NCBI RefSeq assembly: GCF_000287055.2
Contig: NZ_AJYQ02000019.1
Span: forward strand, 1-56,275
Origin: Vibrio genomosp. F10 str. ZF-129
GTDB lineage: Bacteria > Pseudomonadota > Gammaproteobacteria > Enterobacterales > Vibrionaceae
DNA length: 56,275 nucleotides
Direction of reading: 5' to 3'
Each line of letters begins with the position of its first letter. Position 1 is the stretch's first letter. Shown in pieces: positions 9,745 to 18,004 of the stretch. The notes below the pieces were generated by a model, which had not been told where the DNA came from, searched no databases, and worked only from the letters and a program-made list of their open reading frames with translations. The position numbers and the translations under genes were made by a program.

Positions 9745-10653
9745 ATGATTCAAGAGAATAGAGATCAGCAAGACCATAGCAGAGCCATTCCACAAGAAGC
9801 ATTTGATTGGTATGACGAATATGCGCATGGGCTTATCAACCGCAGGGAGTTCATGACTCGCCTGTCTGGCTTGTTAGCCCTCGGGTTTGCGATGACCACG
9901 TTAACCTCGGCTTTAATACCAAATTACGCATTGGCAGAGCAGGTTTCGTTTAACGACCCATCTATTAAAGCCACTTATGAAACGTTTCCTTCACCTAAAG
10001 GAAGTGGTGAAGGACAAGGTTACCTTGTCGTGCCAAGAGAACTAAAAGGTAAGGCTCCGGTGGTGCTCGTTGTGCATGAAAACCGCGGGCTAAACCCGTA
10101 CATTAAAGATGTGGCTAGAAGGCTCGCAGCGAAGGGCTTTATTGCGTTTGCACCCGATGCGCTTTACCCGTTGGGTGGATACCCAGGAAATGACGACGAA
10201 GGTCGTGCTATGCAAAAGAGCATGGATAAAACCAAAATCGAGGAAGACTTTATCGCGGCGGCGAGTTTTATCAAATCACATGAACTGAGTAGCGGTAAGT
10301 TAGGTGCCGTCGGCTTCTGCTTTGGTGGGTATATTATCAACATGCTGGCTGCAGTGATGCCCGAACAGCTCGATGCAGGTGTTCCCTTCTATGGCACCCC
10401 TGCTGCACCGGAACTGAGAAAGAACGTGAAAGGCCCACTGCTGATACAGTTTGCAGGCTTAGACAAGCGAGTAAATGCTACCTGGCCAGACTACGAGGCC
10501 GAATTGAAAGAGATAAAAGCCGACTATACCGCCTATATCTATGAAGGCGTCAATCACGGGTTCCATAATGATTCAACCGGCCGCTACGCAGAAACCGAAG
10601 CCGAGTTAGCATGGGAACGCACCATTGCGTTCTTTGGTGAACATTTAACGTAA
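9745..10653 (+). CDS. Exported dienelactone hydrolase family protein (YghX-like)
   Basis: A 302-residue alpha/beta hydrolase of the dienelactone hydrolase family. The catalytic triad is visible: Cys192 in GFCFGG, Asp240 in GLDKR and His271 in NHGFH. The Cys nucleophile is typical of this family. The N-terminus carries a twin-arginine signal, NRREFMTRL with the arginines near residues 33-34, then a hydrophobic stretch and a likely cleavage after ALA near residue 64, so it should be exported folded to the periplasm. I chose the ATG at 9745 because AGGAAG lies just upstream; the frame could extend to a TTG at 9670 but that lacks a ribosome site. The natural substrate is unknown. It appears monocistronic, facing away from the giant gene. 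Confidence 0.85.
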   Translation: MIQENRDQQDHSRAIPQEAFDWYDEYAHGLINRREFMTRLSGLLALGFAMTTLTSALIPNYALAEQVSFNDPSIKATYETFPSPKGSGEGQGYLVVPRELKGKAPVVLVVHENRGLNPYIKDVARRLAAKGFIAFAPDALYPLGGYPGNDDEGRAMQKSMDKTKIEEDFIAAASFIKSHELSSGKLGAVGFCFGGYIINMLAAVMPEQLDAGVPFYGTPAAPELRKNVKGPLLIQFAGLDKRVNATWPDYEAELKEIKADYTAYIYEGVNHGFHNDSTGRYAETEAELAWERTIAFFGEHLT

Positions 10654-10661
10654 CTGGAGTT

Positions 10662-10707
10662 ATGCAGACTAAGCTGTTTGGTTTATGTAGACTAAGCTGT
10701 TTGCTTA
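10662..10707. repeat. 23-bp tandem duplication (2 copies)
   Basis: Two adjacent 23-bp units (10662-10684 and 10685-10707) share the core AGACTAAGCTGTTTG and match at about 20 of 23 positions. They begin 8 bases after the stop codon of the hydrolase gene. Confidence 0.75.
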
Positions 10708-10837
10708 AAGCTGACTTACCAAGAATTTGGTGACCTAGTAGAGTATGAGTTGTGCTGGTGTTTTTATGAAAGCACAACTCATCTAGCTACCGATCTACTA
10801 GTCTGGCAATCGAAGAACCGTTATCCCCCTATTTCCC

Positions 10838-12472
10838 CTAATCCTTTTCAAATGGCGCAGCTGATTGAGCAATTGAATTGAATATTGCCATTGTAGCGCC
10901 ACCATGAAGGGATATCTGGGTAGCATCGACACCCGTAAAAACTCGTGAAGATAATACCTGTTCTCCCTCATTCACAAAGATCTCTATCGATGAGTTATCC
11001 GCCAGAATGCGCAATGAAACCTTCTCACTCGACAAAGGTAACTCTCGAATAACGTCACCTTCCTTTATCAAGGTTCGAGTTCTATCCAGGCAAAGTCGAC
11101 GACTGCTCTCATCTAGTTCAATTTTTAAGTGCTGGGTACAGTTCTCGAAGAGATGCAAAGTTTGCCCCCATGACATGGTCAACGATAAATCAAAAGACTT
11201 AGTCCCTATATTCAGTCCGTTTTGACTGAGTTCTAGTCGCTGTTCCTCCCCGTGTAGCTTGCTCAGCTCTGCAATTGGCCATTGTCTTAAGCGTCCATTT
11301 TCAAACGTTAGCTGTCTTAACGCAGTCAATTGATGTACCCACCCTTCACTTGGTTGATCGACTTCATCGGGCAACCCCATCCAACCACATAGGATACGAC
11401 GTCCATCTGGTGTCAGTAGTGTCTGTGGGGCATAAAAATCGAAGCCATGGTCTAACGCTTGAGCTTCGTCCAGAAAAAAGCCTTTTGTACTCTGATTGCT
11501 GGTTTTGGCTATTCGGTTATGATGAGGAGCATTGTGATATTCGCTCTCGGATTCAATGCCTTGGGGGCCAATGATCACCCATGACTGACCGCCAAGTTCA
11601 AACATGTCAGGGCATTCCCACATGTACCCAAAATCACCTAACTCATCGCCATACAACCGATCAAATTGCCAGTTACGTAAGTCTGTTGAGGTATAAGCGG
11701 CTAACCTACCCAGCCTATCTTGGCGCTGAGCACCCAGCAACATGAGCCATTGATCTTGCTCTTGGTCACGAAGCACTTTTGGATCTCTCATATGCTCTGT
11801 CACATTCGGAGCAGTCTTGTCTATCACTGGACCCTGCTTATTGAAATGAATGCCGTCAGTTGAAATGGCCAAGCATTGAGTCGTTTGCCTAATGCGCTCA
11901 GAACCAATGCGAGTGTTTCCTGTGTAATAAAGCCATAACTCATCTCCAACAGCGAGCGCATGCCCTGAAAATACACCATGTGAGTCAAACCAATCAGAAG
12001 GGGTCAATGCTACAGGTTGCCAAACCCAGTTAATTAAATCGGTGCTTGTGAGATGTGCCCAGTACTTGTCTTTGTGTGTGCAAGTAAAAGGCGACCACTG
12101 GTAAAAAAGGTGATACTGACCTTGATGATAAATGAAGCCATTGGGATCATTCAGCAACCCTTGCGGAGGTGAGATGTGCCAATCTGGGCGATGGGTACAT
12201 GGGATCGGTTTTTGAACATCGCTCAATAAGCGCAATTGATTTTTTCGAATGTCTTCACCAATGCTCAGTAAAGCTTTAGATGACAACCTTGTTGGCAAAC
12301 CATACGACACCTGCGTTTTACCCAAAACATCACTGCATGACAATTCTAACCCATCCAGTTCCAACCAATTTTTATTGTTGATTTCAAAAACAAGTTTTTC
12401 GCCATCCACTAGCACACGATTAAGGTTTCTTGTACCACCGCAACATTTTAAGATTGGCTCTAACATCGTCAT
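10838..12472 (-). CDS. scrB: Sucrose-6-phosphate hydrolase (GH32)
   Basis: A 544-residue glycoside hydrolase family 32 enzyme that splits sucrose-6-phosphate, delivered by the PTS, into glucose-6-phosphate and fructose in the cytoplasm. Hallmarks are present: LLNDPNG with the nucleophile Asp109, the RDP motif (HMRDPK) and the EC motif with the acid/base Glu (WECPD). The C-terminal beta-sandwich is complete. There is no signal peptide, as expected for an intracellular hydrolase. A second in-frame ATG lies 6 bases downstream and could be the true start. It has its own promoter with a LacI-type operator (12491-12504) and is separated from upstream scrR by a terminator, so it is probably an independent, sucrose-induced transcript. 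Its neighbours scrR, scrA and scrK support the assignment. Confidence 0.93.
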   Translation of the reverse strand: MTMLEPILKCCGGTRNLNRVLVDGEKLVFEINNKNWLELDGLELSCSDVLGKTQVSYGLPTRLSSKALLSIGEDIRKNQLRLLSDVQKPIPCTHRPDWHISPPQGLLNDPNGFIYHQGQYHLFYQWSPFTCTHKDKYWAHLTSTDLINWVWQPVALTPSDWFDSHGVFSGHALAVGDELWLYYTGNTRIGSERIRQTTQCLAISTDGIHFNKQGPVIDKTAPNVTEHMRDPKVLRDQEQDQWLMLLGAQRQDRLGRLAAYTSTDLRNWQFDRLYGDELGDFGYMWECPDMFELGGQSWVIIGPQGIESESEYHNAPHHNRIAKTSNQSTKGFFLDEAQALDHGFDFYAPQTLLTPDGRRILCGWMGLPDEVDQPSEGWVHQLTALRQLTFENGRLRQWPIAELSKLHGEEQRLELSQNGLNIGTKSFDLSLTMSWGQTLHLFENCTQHLKIELDESSRRLCLDRTRTLIKEGDVIRELPLSSEKVSLRILADNSSIEIFVNEGEQVLSSRVFTGVDATQISLHGGATMAIFNSIAQSAAPFEKD

Positions 12473-12490
12473 CTCGCTTTGATTTTTATT

Positions 12491-12504
12491 GGGAACGTTT
12501 GCAA
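12491..12504. promoter_or_regulatory. ScrR operator at scrB
   Basis: GGGAACGTTTGCAA. Its exact reverse complement is found at 13788-13801 in front of scrA. The core AACGTT with flanking GC/AA resembles LacI/GalR-family half-site architecture. It overlaps the downstream edge of the scrB -10 box, a position that would block initiation. Binding by ScrR is inferred from the repetition and the genomic position. Confidence 0.7.
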
Positions 12505-12532
12505 TCGTAATCCATCAAAATAAAAATGACAA
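12504..12532 (-). promoter_or_regulatory. scrB promoter
   Basis: On the minus strand TTGTCA (12532-12527), 17 bases, then TACGAT (12509-12504). The operator begins at the last base of the -10 box. The layout matches that of the scrA promoter. Confidence 0.55.
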
Positions 12533-12584
12533 ATGAAACTCGCTATATTGGACAAAATATTGAGGTGGTCAGACATTGAAACGA

Positions 12585-12611
12585 CAAAAAAGCCCTCAAA
12601 TTGAGAGGGCT
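12585..12611 (-). terminator. Rho-independent terminator of scrR
   Basis: AGCCCTC (12591-12597) pairs with GAGGGCT (12605-12611) around a 7-base loop. Read on the minus strand the stem is followed by a run of T (the A run at 12585-12590). It separates scrR from scrB. Confidence 0.75.
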
Positions 12612-12638
12612 AATCGCCATGCGTATTACAAACGATCA

Positions 12639-13625
12639 CTAGCAAGTTTCACGCTCTACGAATTGAAACCCTAATACCAACTTGCTCATGACATTCTTCT
12701 TTCCTTCGATCAACTCCAGCAAGAGGCTGGCTGCACTTTCTCCTGCATAATCAAAAGTATAATTGAATGTCGACAGCCCAGGAACGGCTATTTTTGCCAG
12801 TTCATCATTACCCACACCTAATATTTTAATCTCTTTACCCACCGTTTTATTGTACTCTTGAATTGCTTTAATCGCGCCCAAAGCCATGCGATCGGTCGCC
12901 GCAAAAACGCCATCAACAGTAGAATGTTCATTTAACATACGGCACATCTGCAGATAACCAGACTCGATGGAAAAGTCGCCATGATAATGGCACTCTACAG
13001 ACTTACCATCTCGCTCTAACGCTTGAGCTAACCCTTGAGAACGTAAGCCATCAACAGCAATATCATTATTGTCTACACCAATAAACCCGACATGCTGGCA
13101 ACCCGCTTTAATTAGCCGAGTCCCAGCTTCAAAGCCCACTCTCAAATCATCATGAATAACGCTGGGGATATTATGCAACGAACCATCTTGTCCCACTAAG
13201 ACCACGGGGGCTCGCGATTGAGTAATCGCATTGACAATATCGTCATCCAAGTGAGTCGCATACAGCAAAATACCTTCCACTCGTTTCTGGTTAAACAGGT
13301 GAATAAACTCGACTTCTTTTCGATGCTCTCGCTGGCTATTAGCTAACAACACATGTTTATTACTGCGTTCAAAAACAGCGCTCAGTCCGTCAACCCCTTG
13401 TGCTGTGGCATTTGAAGCCATACGAGGCACGATAACTCCGACCAGGTTTGTTTTTTGCGACTTTAGATCTTTCGCTACCTGGTTAACGACATAACCACAC
13501 TCCTGTACCGCTTTTTCTACTTTAATTTTTGTGGATTTCTTAACACCGTACTCATTATTAATAACTCTGGAAACCGTCGATTTAGAGACGCCTGCGAGTT
13601 TTGCTACATCATGCAAGCTAGCCAT
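12639..13625 (-). CDS. scrR: LacI-family sucrose operon repressor
   Basis: A 328-residue LacI/GalR regulator. Residues 1-60 form the helix-turn-helix and hinge (SLHDVAKLAGVSKSTVSRVI), followed by a periplasmic-binding-protein-like sugar domain. I start it at the ATG at 13625, which has AAAGGAACG upstream; a longer frame reaches 13697 but would add 24 residues ahead of the canonical LacI N-terminus and cover the candidate autoregulatory operator at 13641-13654. It presumably represses scrB and scrA through the identical 14-bp sites beside them, and a sucrose or fructose derivative is the likely inducer. Its location between scrB and scrA supports the name; the exact effector is inference. Confidence 0.9.
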   Translation of the reverse strand: MASLHDVAKLAGVSKSTVSRVINNEYGVKKSTKIKVEKAVQECGYVVNQVAKDLKSQKTNLVGVIVPRMASNATAQGVDGLSAVFERSNKHVLLANSQREHRKEVEFIHLFNQKRVEGILLYATHLDDDIVNAITQSRAPVVLVGQDGSLHNIPSVIHDDLRVGFEAGTRLIKAGCQHVGFIGVDNNDIAVDGLRSQGLAQALERDGKSVECHYHGDFSIESGYLQMCRMLNEHSTVDGVFAATDRMALGAIKAIQEYNKTVGKEIKILGVGNDELAKIAVPGLSTFNYTFDYAGESAASLLLELIEGKKNVMSKLVLGFQFVERETC

Positions 13626-13640
13626 TCTCGTTCCTTTATT

Positions 13641-13654
13641 GGGATGGTTTGCGA
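13641..13654. promoter_or_regulatory. Diverged ScrR operator in front of scrR
   Basis: GGGATGGTTTGCGA matches the scrA/scrB operators at 11 of 14 positions, and the bases before it (TTTATT) match those before the scrB site. It lies 16 bases upstream of the scrR ATG, suggesting weaker autoregulation. Confidence 0.4.
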
Positions 13655-13704
13655 AAAAATTGTCATAGAAAGAGCATATCACCGATAACACTCTCATAAA
13701 AAAC

Positions 13705-13728
13705 GATCATATTAGAATTAACATGATC
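13705..13728. promoter_or_regulatory. Inverted repeat in the scrR-scrA divergent region
   Basis: GATCAT (13705-13710) and ATGATC (13723-13728) form a perfect 6-bp dyad separated by 12 bases. It overlaps a possible scrR -10 (TAATAT on the minus strand, 13714-13709). It does not match the ScrR operator, so another regulator or chance is possible. Confidence 0.3.
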
Positions 13729-13754
13729 TTTTTCACACTATTGGTCTTAATGTT

Positions 13755-13783
13755 TTGACTATTTATCGAATTATCTCAATATT
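13755..13783 (+). promoter_or_regulatory. scrA promoter
   Basis: TTGACT (13755-13760), 17 bases, AATATT (13778-13783). The ScrR operator follows four bases later, the same geometry as at scrB. Confidence 0.5.
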
Positions 13784-13787
13784 TAAA

Positions 13788-13801
13788 TTGCAAACGTTCC
13801 C
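13788..13801. promoter_or_regulatory. ScrR operator at scrA
   Basis: TTGCAAACGTTCCC is the exact reverse complement of the site at 12491-12504. It sits over the predicted transcription start of scrA, 34 bases ahead of its ATG. Confidence 0.7.
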
Positions 13802-13835
13802 AAAAAAAATTAAACCCTACAAACTGGAGCAGGAT

Positions 13836-15281
13836 ATGAACTACCCCGCTGTTGCTACAACATTGCTTTCCGCCTTAGGTGGTAAAGAAAATATACAAGC
13901 TCTTGCGCATTGTGCTACTCGCCTGCGTTTAGCACTGAAAGATGATTCACTGATTGATGAAAAGAAAATCGACGCATTAGAGGGAGTCAAAGGGCAATTT
14001 AAAGTTGCCGGTCAGTACCAGATTATTTTTGGTTCAGGCATCGTTAACCAAGTCTATGCTGAGATGGCAAAACTAACAAACATCACCGAAATGTCGACGA
14101 AGGATGTCGCCTCTGCAGGTGCTGATAAGCAAAATATTGTTCAACGCGCAGTAAAGGGGCTTTCTGATATTTTTGTCCCGATTATCCCAGCTATTGTCGC
14201 TGGCGGACTTTTAATGGGGGTATTTAATCTTTTAACCGCAAATGGCTTGTTCATTGAAGGACAATCTATTATTGATGCTAATCCTGGTTTAGCCGACCTT
14301 GCTGCCATGATTAATACCTTTGCAAACGCCCCTTTTGTGTACCTTCCCGTTTTATTAGCGTTTTCAGCATCGAAACAATTTGGTGGTAACCCGTATCTAG
14401 GCGCAGCCCTCGGTATGTTGATGGTTCACCCTGACTTATTAAACGGCTGGGGATTCGGCGGTGCATCGATAACTGGTGACATTCCTACTTGGAATATTCT
14501 AGGATTTGAAATTCAAAAAGTAGGTTATCAAGGGTCGGTATTACCCGTATTAGTTTCCGCCTTCATATTGGCAAAAGTAGAGCAAAATTTACGTAAAGTC
14601 ATCCCATCCGTATTGGATAATTTATTAACCCCAATGCTGGCGATTTTCATTACCGGCGTGATTACCTTTACGCTCGTTGGGCCATTTACACGTGATTTAG
14701 GTTTCCTATTAGGTGACGGGCTGACTTGGTTATATGACTCAGCAGGCTTTGTTGGCGGCGCGTTATTCGGGTTTATTTACGCACCCTTTGTTATCACAGG
14801 AATGCACCATAGCTTCATTGCGATTGAAACCCAGCTGTTGACGAACATCATCGTAACAGGAGGCAGTTTTATATTCCCTATCGCTGCAATGTCAAATGTT
14901 GCCCAAGGCGCCTCAGCGCTCGCGGTGGGTCTGACAACAAAAGACAGCAAAATGAAAGGCGTTGCAATGCCCTCTGGCGTGACCGCTTTACTTGGTATTA
15001 CCGAGCCAGCAATGTTTGGCGTCAACTTAAAATTGCGTTACCCGTTTATCGCGGCCATTGTCGGAGCTGCCGTAGCGAGTGCATTTATTAGCCTTTTCAA
15101 AGTAAAAGCGCAAGCACTTGGCGCTGCTGGACTTCCGGGCATTATCTCGATTACTCCAGATAAAGTCGGCGTCTATGTTGTTGGTATGGCGATATCGTTT
15201 GCCGTTGCATTCTCTATCACGATTTTACTTGGTAAGCGCTATCACGCTAAACAAAATAGATTGGCAGCAAAAACCGCTTAA
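13836..15281 (+). CDS. scrA: PTS sucrose-specific EIIBC component
   Basis: A 481-residue inner-membrane permease of the glucose/sucrose PTS family that takes up sucrose and phosphorylates it to sucrose-6-phosphate. The N-terminal EIIB domain (residues 1-90) has the phosphorylated Cys in AHCATRLRL; the C-terminal EIIC domain (about 110-475) has about ten membrane segments and the TGMHHS and GITEPAMFG motifs. No EIIA domain is fused, so a glucose-type EIIA must be supplied in trans. The start at 13836 is set by GGAGCAGG just upstream; the frame extends to 13755 but that would cover promoter and operator. It is the first gene of the scrA-scrK unit, and its operator lies at 13788-13801. Confidence 0.93.
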   Translation: MNYPAVATTLLSALGGKENIQALAHCATRLRLALKDDSLIDEKKIDALEGVKGQFKVAGQYQIIFGSGIVNQVYAEMAKLTNITEMSTKDVASAGADKQNIVQRAVKGLSDIFVPIIPAIVAGGLLMGVFNLLTANGLFIEGQSIIDANPGLADLAAMINTFANAPFVYLPVLLAFSASKQFGGNPYLGAALGMLMVHPDLLNGWGFGGASITGDIPTWNILGFEIQKVGYQGSVLPVLVSAFILAKVEQNLRKVIPSVLDNLLTPMLAIFITGVITFTLVGPFTRDLGFLLGDGLTWLYDSAGFVGGALFGFIYAPFVITGMHHSFIAIETQLLTNIIVTGGSFIFPIAAMSNVAQGASALAVGLTTKDSKMKGVAMPSGVTALLGITEPAMFGVNLKLRYPFIAAIVGAAVASAFISLFKVKAQALGAAGLPGIISITPDKVGVYVVGMAISFAVAFSITILLGKRYHAKQNRLAAKTA

Positions 15282-15302
15282 TCGATTATCTATCGGCTAA
15301 CT

Positions 15303-15361
15303 GCCCTACTTAAAGACTCTGTGTTGCAGCCAAGCTTCACACAGTAACGAGTAGGGCTTTT
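15303..15361 (+). terminator. Long stem-loop between scrA and scrK (terminator or processing hairpin)
   Basis: GCCCTACT (15303-15310) pairs with AGTAGGGC (15350-15357), followed by TTTT. Inside the loop CTGTGT pairs with ACACAG, giving a stacked structure. It may end part of the scrA transcripts and lower scrK expression, or stabilise the scrA message. Confidence 0.5.
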
Positions 15362-15411
15362 GCACTTGGCACTTCACTTGAAAATTAGAAATACACTAAA
15401 AGGTAAAGAAC

Positions 15412-16347
15412 ATGGCTAAAGTATGGGTCACTGGAGACGCCGTTGTTGATCTCATTCCAGATGGAGATAATACCTATTTAAAATGCCCTGGTGGGGCCCC
15501 TGCGAATGTTGCGGTGGGTATTGCTCGACTCGGGGGAAACGCTGCTTTCATTGGTCGCGTGGGTTGTGATCCACTAGGTAAATTCATGAAACAGGTATTG
15601 ACCAATGAAAGAGTGGATACCCAAAGCATGTTACTTGATGAAAAACATCGAACGTCGACCGTGCTCGTCGATCTCGATGATGATGGAGAACGCAGTTTTA
15701 CCTTCATGGTTCTTCCCAGTGCAGACCAATTTTTAGAGCCCTCTGACATCCCTTCCTTCAATCGCGGGGAGTGGCTTCATGTTTGCTCTATTGCACTGGC
15801 TAATGAACCATCACGTTCAACCACCTTAAATGCCATGAAAGCGATAAAATCCGCAGGCGGTTATGTTTCATTCGACCCCAATTTGCGTGACGATGTATGG
15901 ACGAACCGACATGAAATGAAACCGGTCGTTTTAGATGCAATCGCTTTGGCAGATGTTGCTAAATTTTCAGATGACGAGCTGTTCTATTTAACCGAAAAGA
16001 GCGATACCGAATCAGCCATTGACTGGCTAAAACATCATTACACCATCCCTTTGACCATCATTACCCAAGGAAAAGACGGCGCAATCATCATTTCGGACAA
16101 CACTCGGCAATGGGTTAAAGGTCAACCTTTGGTTCCAATAGATACCACCGGCGCAGGAGATGCGTTTGTTGGCGGTTTGTTGGCTGGGCTTTCATCAACA
16201 GAAGATTGGCAACAATGGGATAACTTAGTCACTATCATTACTCAAGCCAATGCATGTGGAGCCTTAGCAACAACTGCGAAAGGTGCAATGACGGCCCTAC
16301 CAACTGAAACGCAATTGCATGAATACCTAAAGTCTCCATCACTGTAA
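15412..16347 (+). CDS. scrK: Fructokinase (PfkB family)
   Basis: A 311-residue ribokinase/PfkB-family sugar kinase. It carries the N-terminal signature GGAPANVAVGIARLGG and the C-terminal ATP/catalytic signature DTTGAGDAFVGG, whose second Asp is the catalytic base. In this locus it phosphorylates the fructose released by ScrB. AAAGG lies upstream of the ATG. It follows scrA by 130 bases across a stem-loop, so it is probably cotranscribed with partial attenuation. Confidence 0.9.
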   Translation: MAKVWVTGDAVVDLIPDGDNTYLKCPGGAPANVAVGIARLGGNAAFIGRVGCDPLGKFMKQVLTNERVDTQSMLLDEKHRTSTVLVDLDDDGERSFTFMVLPSADQFLEPSDIPSFNRGEWLHVCSIALANEPSRSTTLNAMKAIKSAGGYVSFDPNLRDDVWTNRHEMKPVVLDAIALADVAKFSDDELFYLTEKSDTESAIDWLKHHYTIPLTIITQGKDGAIIISDNTRQWVKGQPLVPIDTTGAGDAFVGGLLAGLSSTEDWQQWDNLVTIITQANACGALATTAKGAMTALPTETQLHEYLKSPSL

Positions 16348-16696
16348 CATGCCCTAGGCACTAGAGAATATTAGAGCCTCTGCTTTTGTACCGAAATGTG
16401 GAGCTTGAGATTAGAGTCTAAGTTTAAAGATTGAAACCTCTCACTGATACCTGGTGATAAAACACGAATCGTCACCAGGTTAAACAGTCGACAGTGCATC
16501 TCCCTCTTCTTGGGCGACCGTTTTCCGTCTCCTCTAGTTTAAACAATCATATATTAATTATTAGCAAGATCGATTTGCGCACTTGGAGGCATGCTCAACT
16601 TACTGATACTATCCCCTTTTACAAAATCTCACTTATTGGTTGTCTAGGTAGACTGATTCATTTTGCCCTAGCCCGCCAAAACCGTAGCTCAAAAAT
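16348..16696. other. Intergenic region after scrK with an inverted repeat
   Basis: About 350 bases. ACCTGGTGA (16449-16457) and TCACCAGGT (16472-16480) form a perfect 9-bp stem with a 14-base loop, but there is no T run after it, so it is either an imperfect scrK terminator or an operator. A short plus-strand frame at 16494-16799 overlaps the next gene and has no coding signs. Confidence 0.4.
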
Positions 16697-17653
16697 ATGC
16701 CAATTGAACCACCACTTAATTCGTATTCTACCATCGATATTCCCTTCAACCTGCGTTACACCTGCTGGTTTTGTGGTGAGCCCTCTTCTGATTGCCTAAA
16801 TTTCCCTAGCAACGCGCGATCTCGTCAATATGTAACCCACCCTTTACTGGCAATACCAGCGTGCAGTGAATGTCATTCTATTCGCTATCCTAACCATTTA
16901 ACCTCAATTTGGGCATTACGTGCTCATATCAAACAAGCGCTTATCTCGAAGTACACTAAGCATTTGGGGATTGGGGAAAACTGGACGGAACAAGAGCTCA
17001 TTGATAGCGATTTCTCAGGGGCGATATTAGGTGGTTTTGGCCGAAGTGCCTGGGAAATGTATAACATCGCCAAACAGCGGGTCTCTTTCCAAGGGTGGCC
17101 AGTCTGCGTTGACGAACTTCCAATCGATTGTGATGACGATACAAGCTATTTCGAGTTTAATGGCACTCACTATTCCTCTCTCAGTGCATGCATCGACTAT
17201 TTCGTGGAAGCGACAGGAATCGACAAAGAGCTGATCACTGAACTTGTTCAAATACTGACGCCTGAACGATTTGACTACGCGCTCCAAATAGCCAAGTTAA
17301 ATAGACGCCCTTCCCATTCTCAACGCACCCAGATCATTGATGAGATTTACCAGCAGGAAGCAGAAAAACACGAAGTGGAGACTTTAGAGCATCAAGAGCA
17401 AGACTCAATGGAAGAGGTTTCTGTGTCAGGCACCATCGCTCCTACGTTTGCGATAAGATGGGCCATTGAAAACGGTATAGATAACCTTTCTGATTTGTGT
17501 GAACAAGAAGACGCGTTCTTTGATGATTTTGAGCATTTAGGCGGTGTCACGGCGTTTGCATCGTACAATGGGTTGCAGTTATACCTAAAAGCCCGCGAAG
17601 ACTCTGAATGGATTGCCAACAATGATCCTAATCAGCACCACTGGGATAGATAA
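16697..17653 (+). CDS. Uncharacterised protein with an N-terminal two-CxxC metal site
   Basis: I do not recognise the family. The 318-residue product has two Cys pairs, CWFC at about residue 23 and CSEC at about residue 54, spaced like a zinc ribbon or treble-clef finger; CSECH followed by N and H is faintly HNH-like, but I cannot identify a nuclease active site. The middle (about 90-180) is mixed alpha/beta, residues about 205-235 are highly charged and Gln/Glu-rich, and the acidic C-terminus is helical. There is no signal peptide or membrane segment, so it is probably cytoplasmic. The ATG at 16697 has no clear ribosome site, so the start is uncertain. It stands alone between scrK and trhO. 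Confidence 0.7.
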   Translation: MPIEPPLNSYSTIDIPFNLRYTCWFCGEPSSDCLNFPSNARSRQYVTHPLLAIPACSECHSIRYPNHLTSIWALRAHIKQALISKYTKHLGIGENWTEQELIDSDFSGAILGGFGRSAWEMYNIAKQRVSFQGWPVCVDELPIDCDDDTSYFEFNGTHYSSLSACIDYFVEATGIDKELITELVQILTPERFDYALQIAKLNRRPSHSQRTQIIDEIYQQEAEKHEVETLEHQEQDSMEEVSVSGTIAPTFAIRWAIENGIDNLSDLCEQEDAFFDDFEHLGGVTAFASYNGLQLYLKAREDSEWIANNDPNQHHWDR

Positions 17654-17662
17654 GAGAACTCA

Positions 17663-17718
17663 CTAAAGCTTCTAAACTAAAGCTTCAAAACTAAAGCTTC
17701 TAAAATAAGCTTCTAAAC
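17663..17718. repeat. 14-bp tandem repeat (4 copies)
   Basis: CTAAAGCTTCTAAA at 17663, then CTAAAGCTTCAAAA, CTAAAGCTTCTAAA and a slightly shortened copy. It starts 9 bases after the stop codon of the preceding gene. Confidence 0.8.
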
Positions 17719-17778
17719 CAAATTGCTTAAAAAGTGCCTAAACAAAGCCAATCCAGTCGGAGCATGTTGTTTGGCCCA

Positions 17779-17874
17779 CTAACTCTTACAACAACTCCCA
17801 CAACAACTCCCACAACGACTCCCACAACAACTCTCACATTAACTCCCACAACAACTCTCACATTAACTCCCACA
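17779..17874. repeat. 12-bp tandem repeat (8 copies)
   Basis: Eight consecutive 12-bp units of the form NNAACTCYYACA, for example ACAACTCCCACA. The units show higher-order order: copies 5-6 and 7-8 form a repeated 24-mer. Because 12 is a multiple of 3, one plus-strand frame reads as a Thr/Pro/Leu repeat, but it lacks a ribosome site and I do not call it a gene. Confidence 0.85.
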
Positions 17875-17912
17875 ATGAAAAAGGTAAATATCCCTATTTT
17901 GTGTGGGTTTTT
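17869..17912 (+). terminator. Possible terminator downstream of the uncharacterised gene
   Basis: CCCACA, the last part of the 12-bp repeat (17869-17874), can pair with TGTGGG (17902-17907), which is followed by five T. The loop is long (27 bases), so the call is weak. Confidence 0.35.
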
Positions 17913-18004
17913 GTCTTAGCGATGCTTGGTTATACTTCGCGTGATTTTAATATGCCTAAAAGGCACGCACTGGATTTACGTTCCAGCTCGCAGAAGGAAA
18001 AACC

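Noticed and set aside
16494..16799. 101-codon plus-strand frame before the two-CxxC gene
   Set aside because: It overlaps the start of the better-supported gene in another frame, has no ribosome site and its translation looks random.
17734..17919. 61-codon Thr/Pro-rich plus-strand frame
   Set aside because: It exists only because a 12-bp tandem repeat is a multiple of three; no ribosome site and no homologue-like features.
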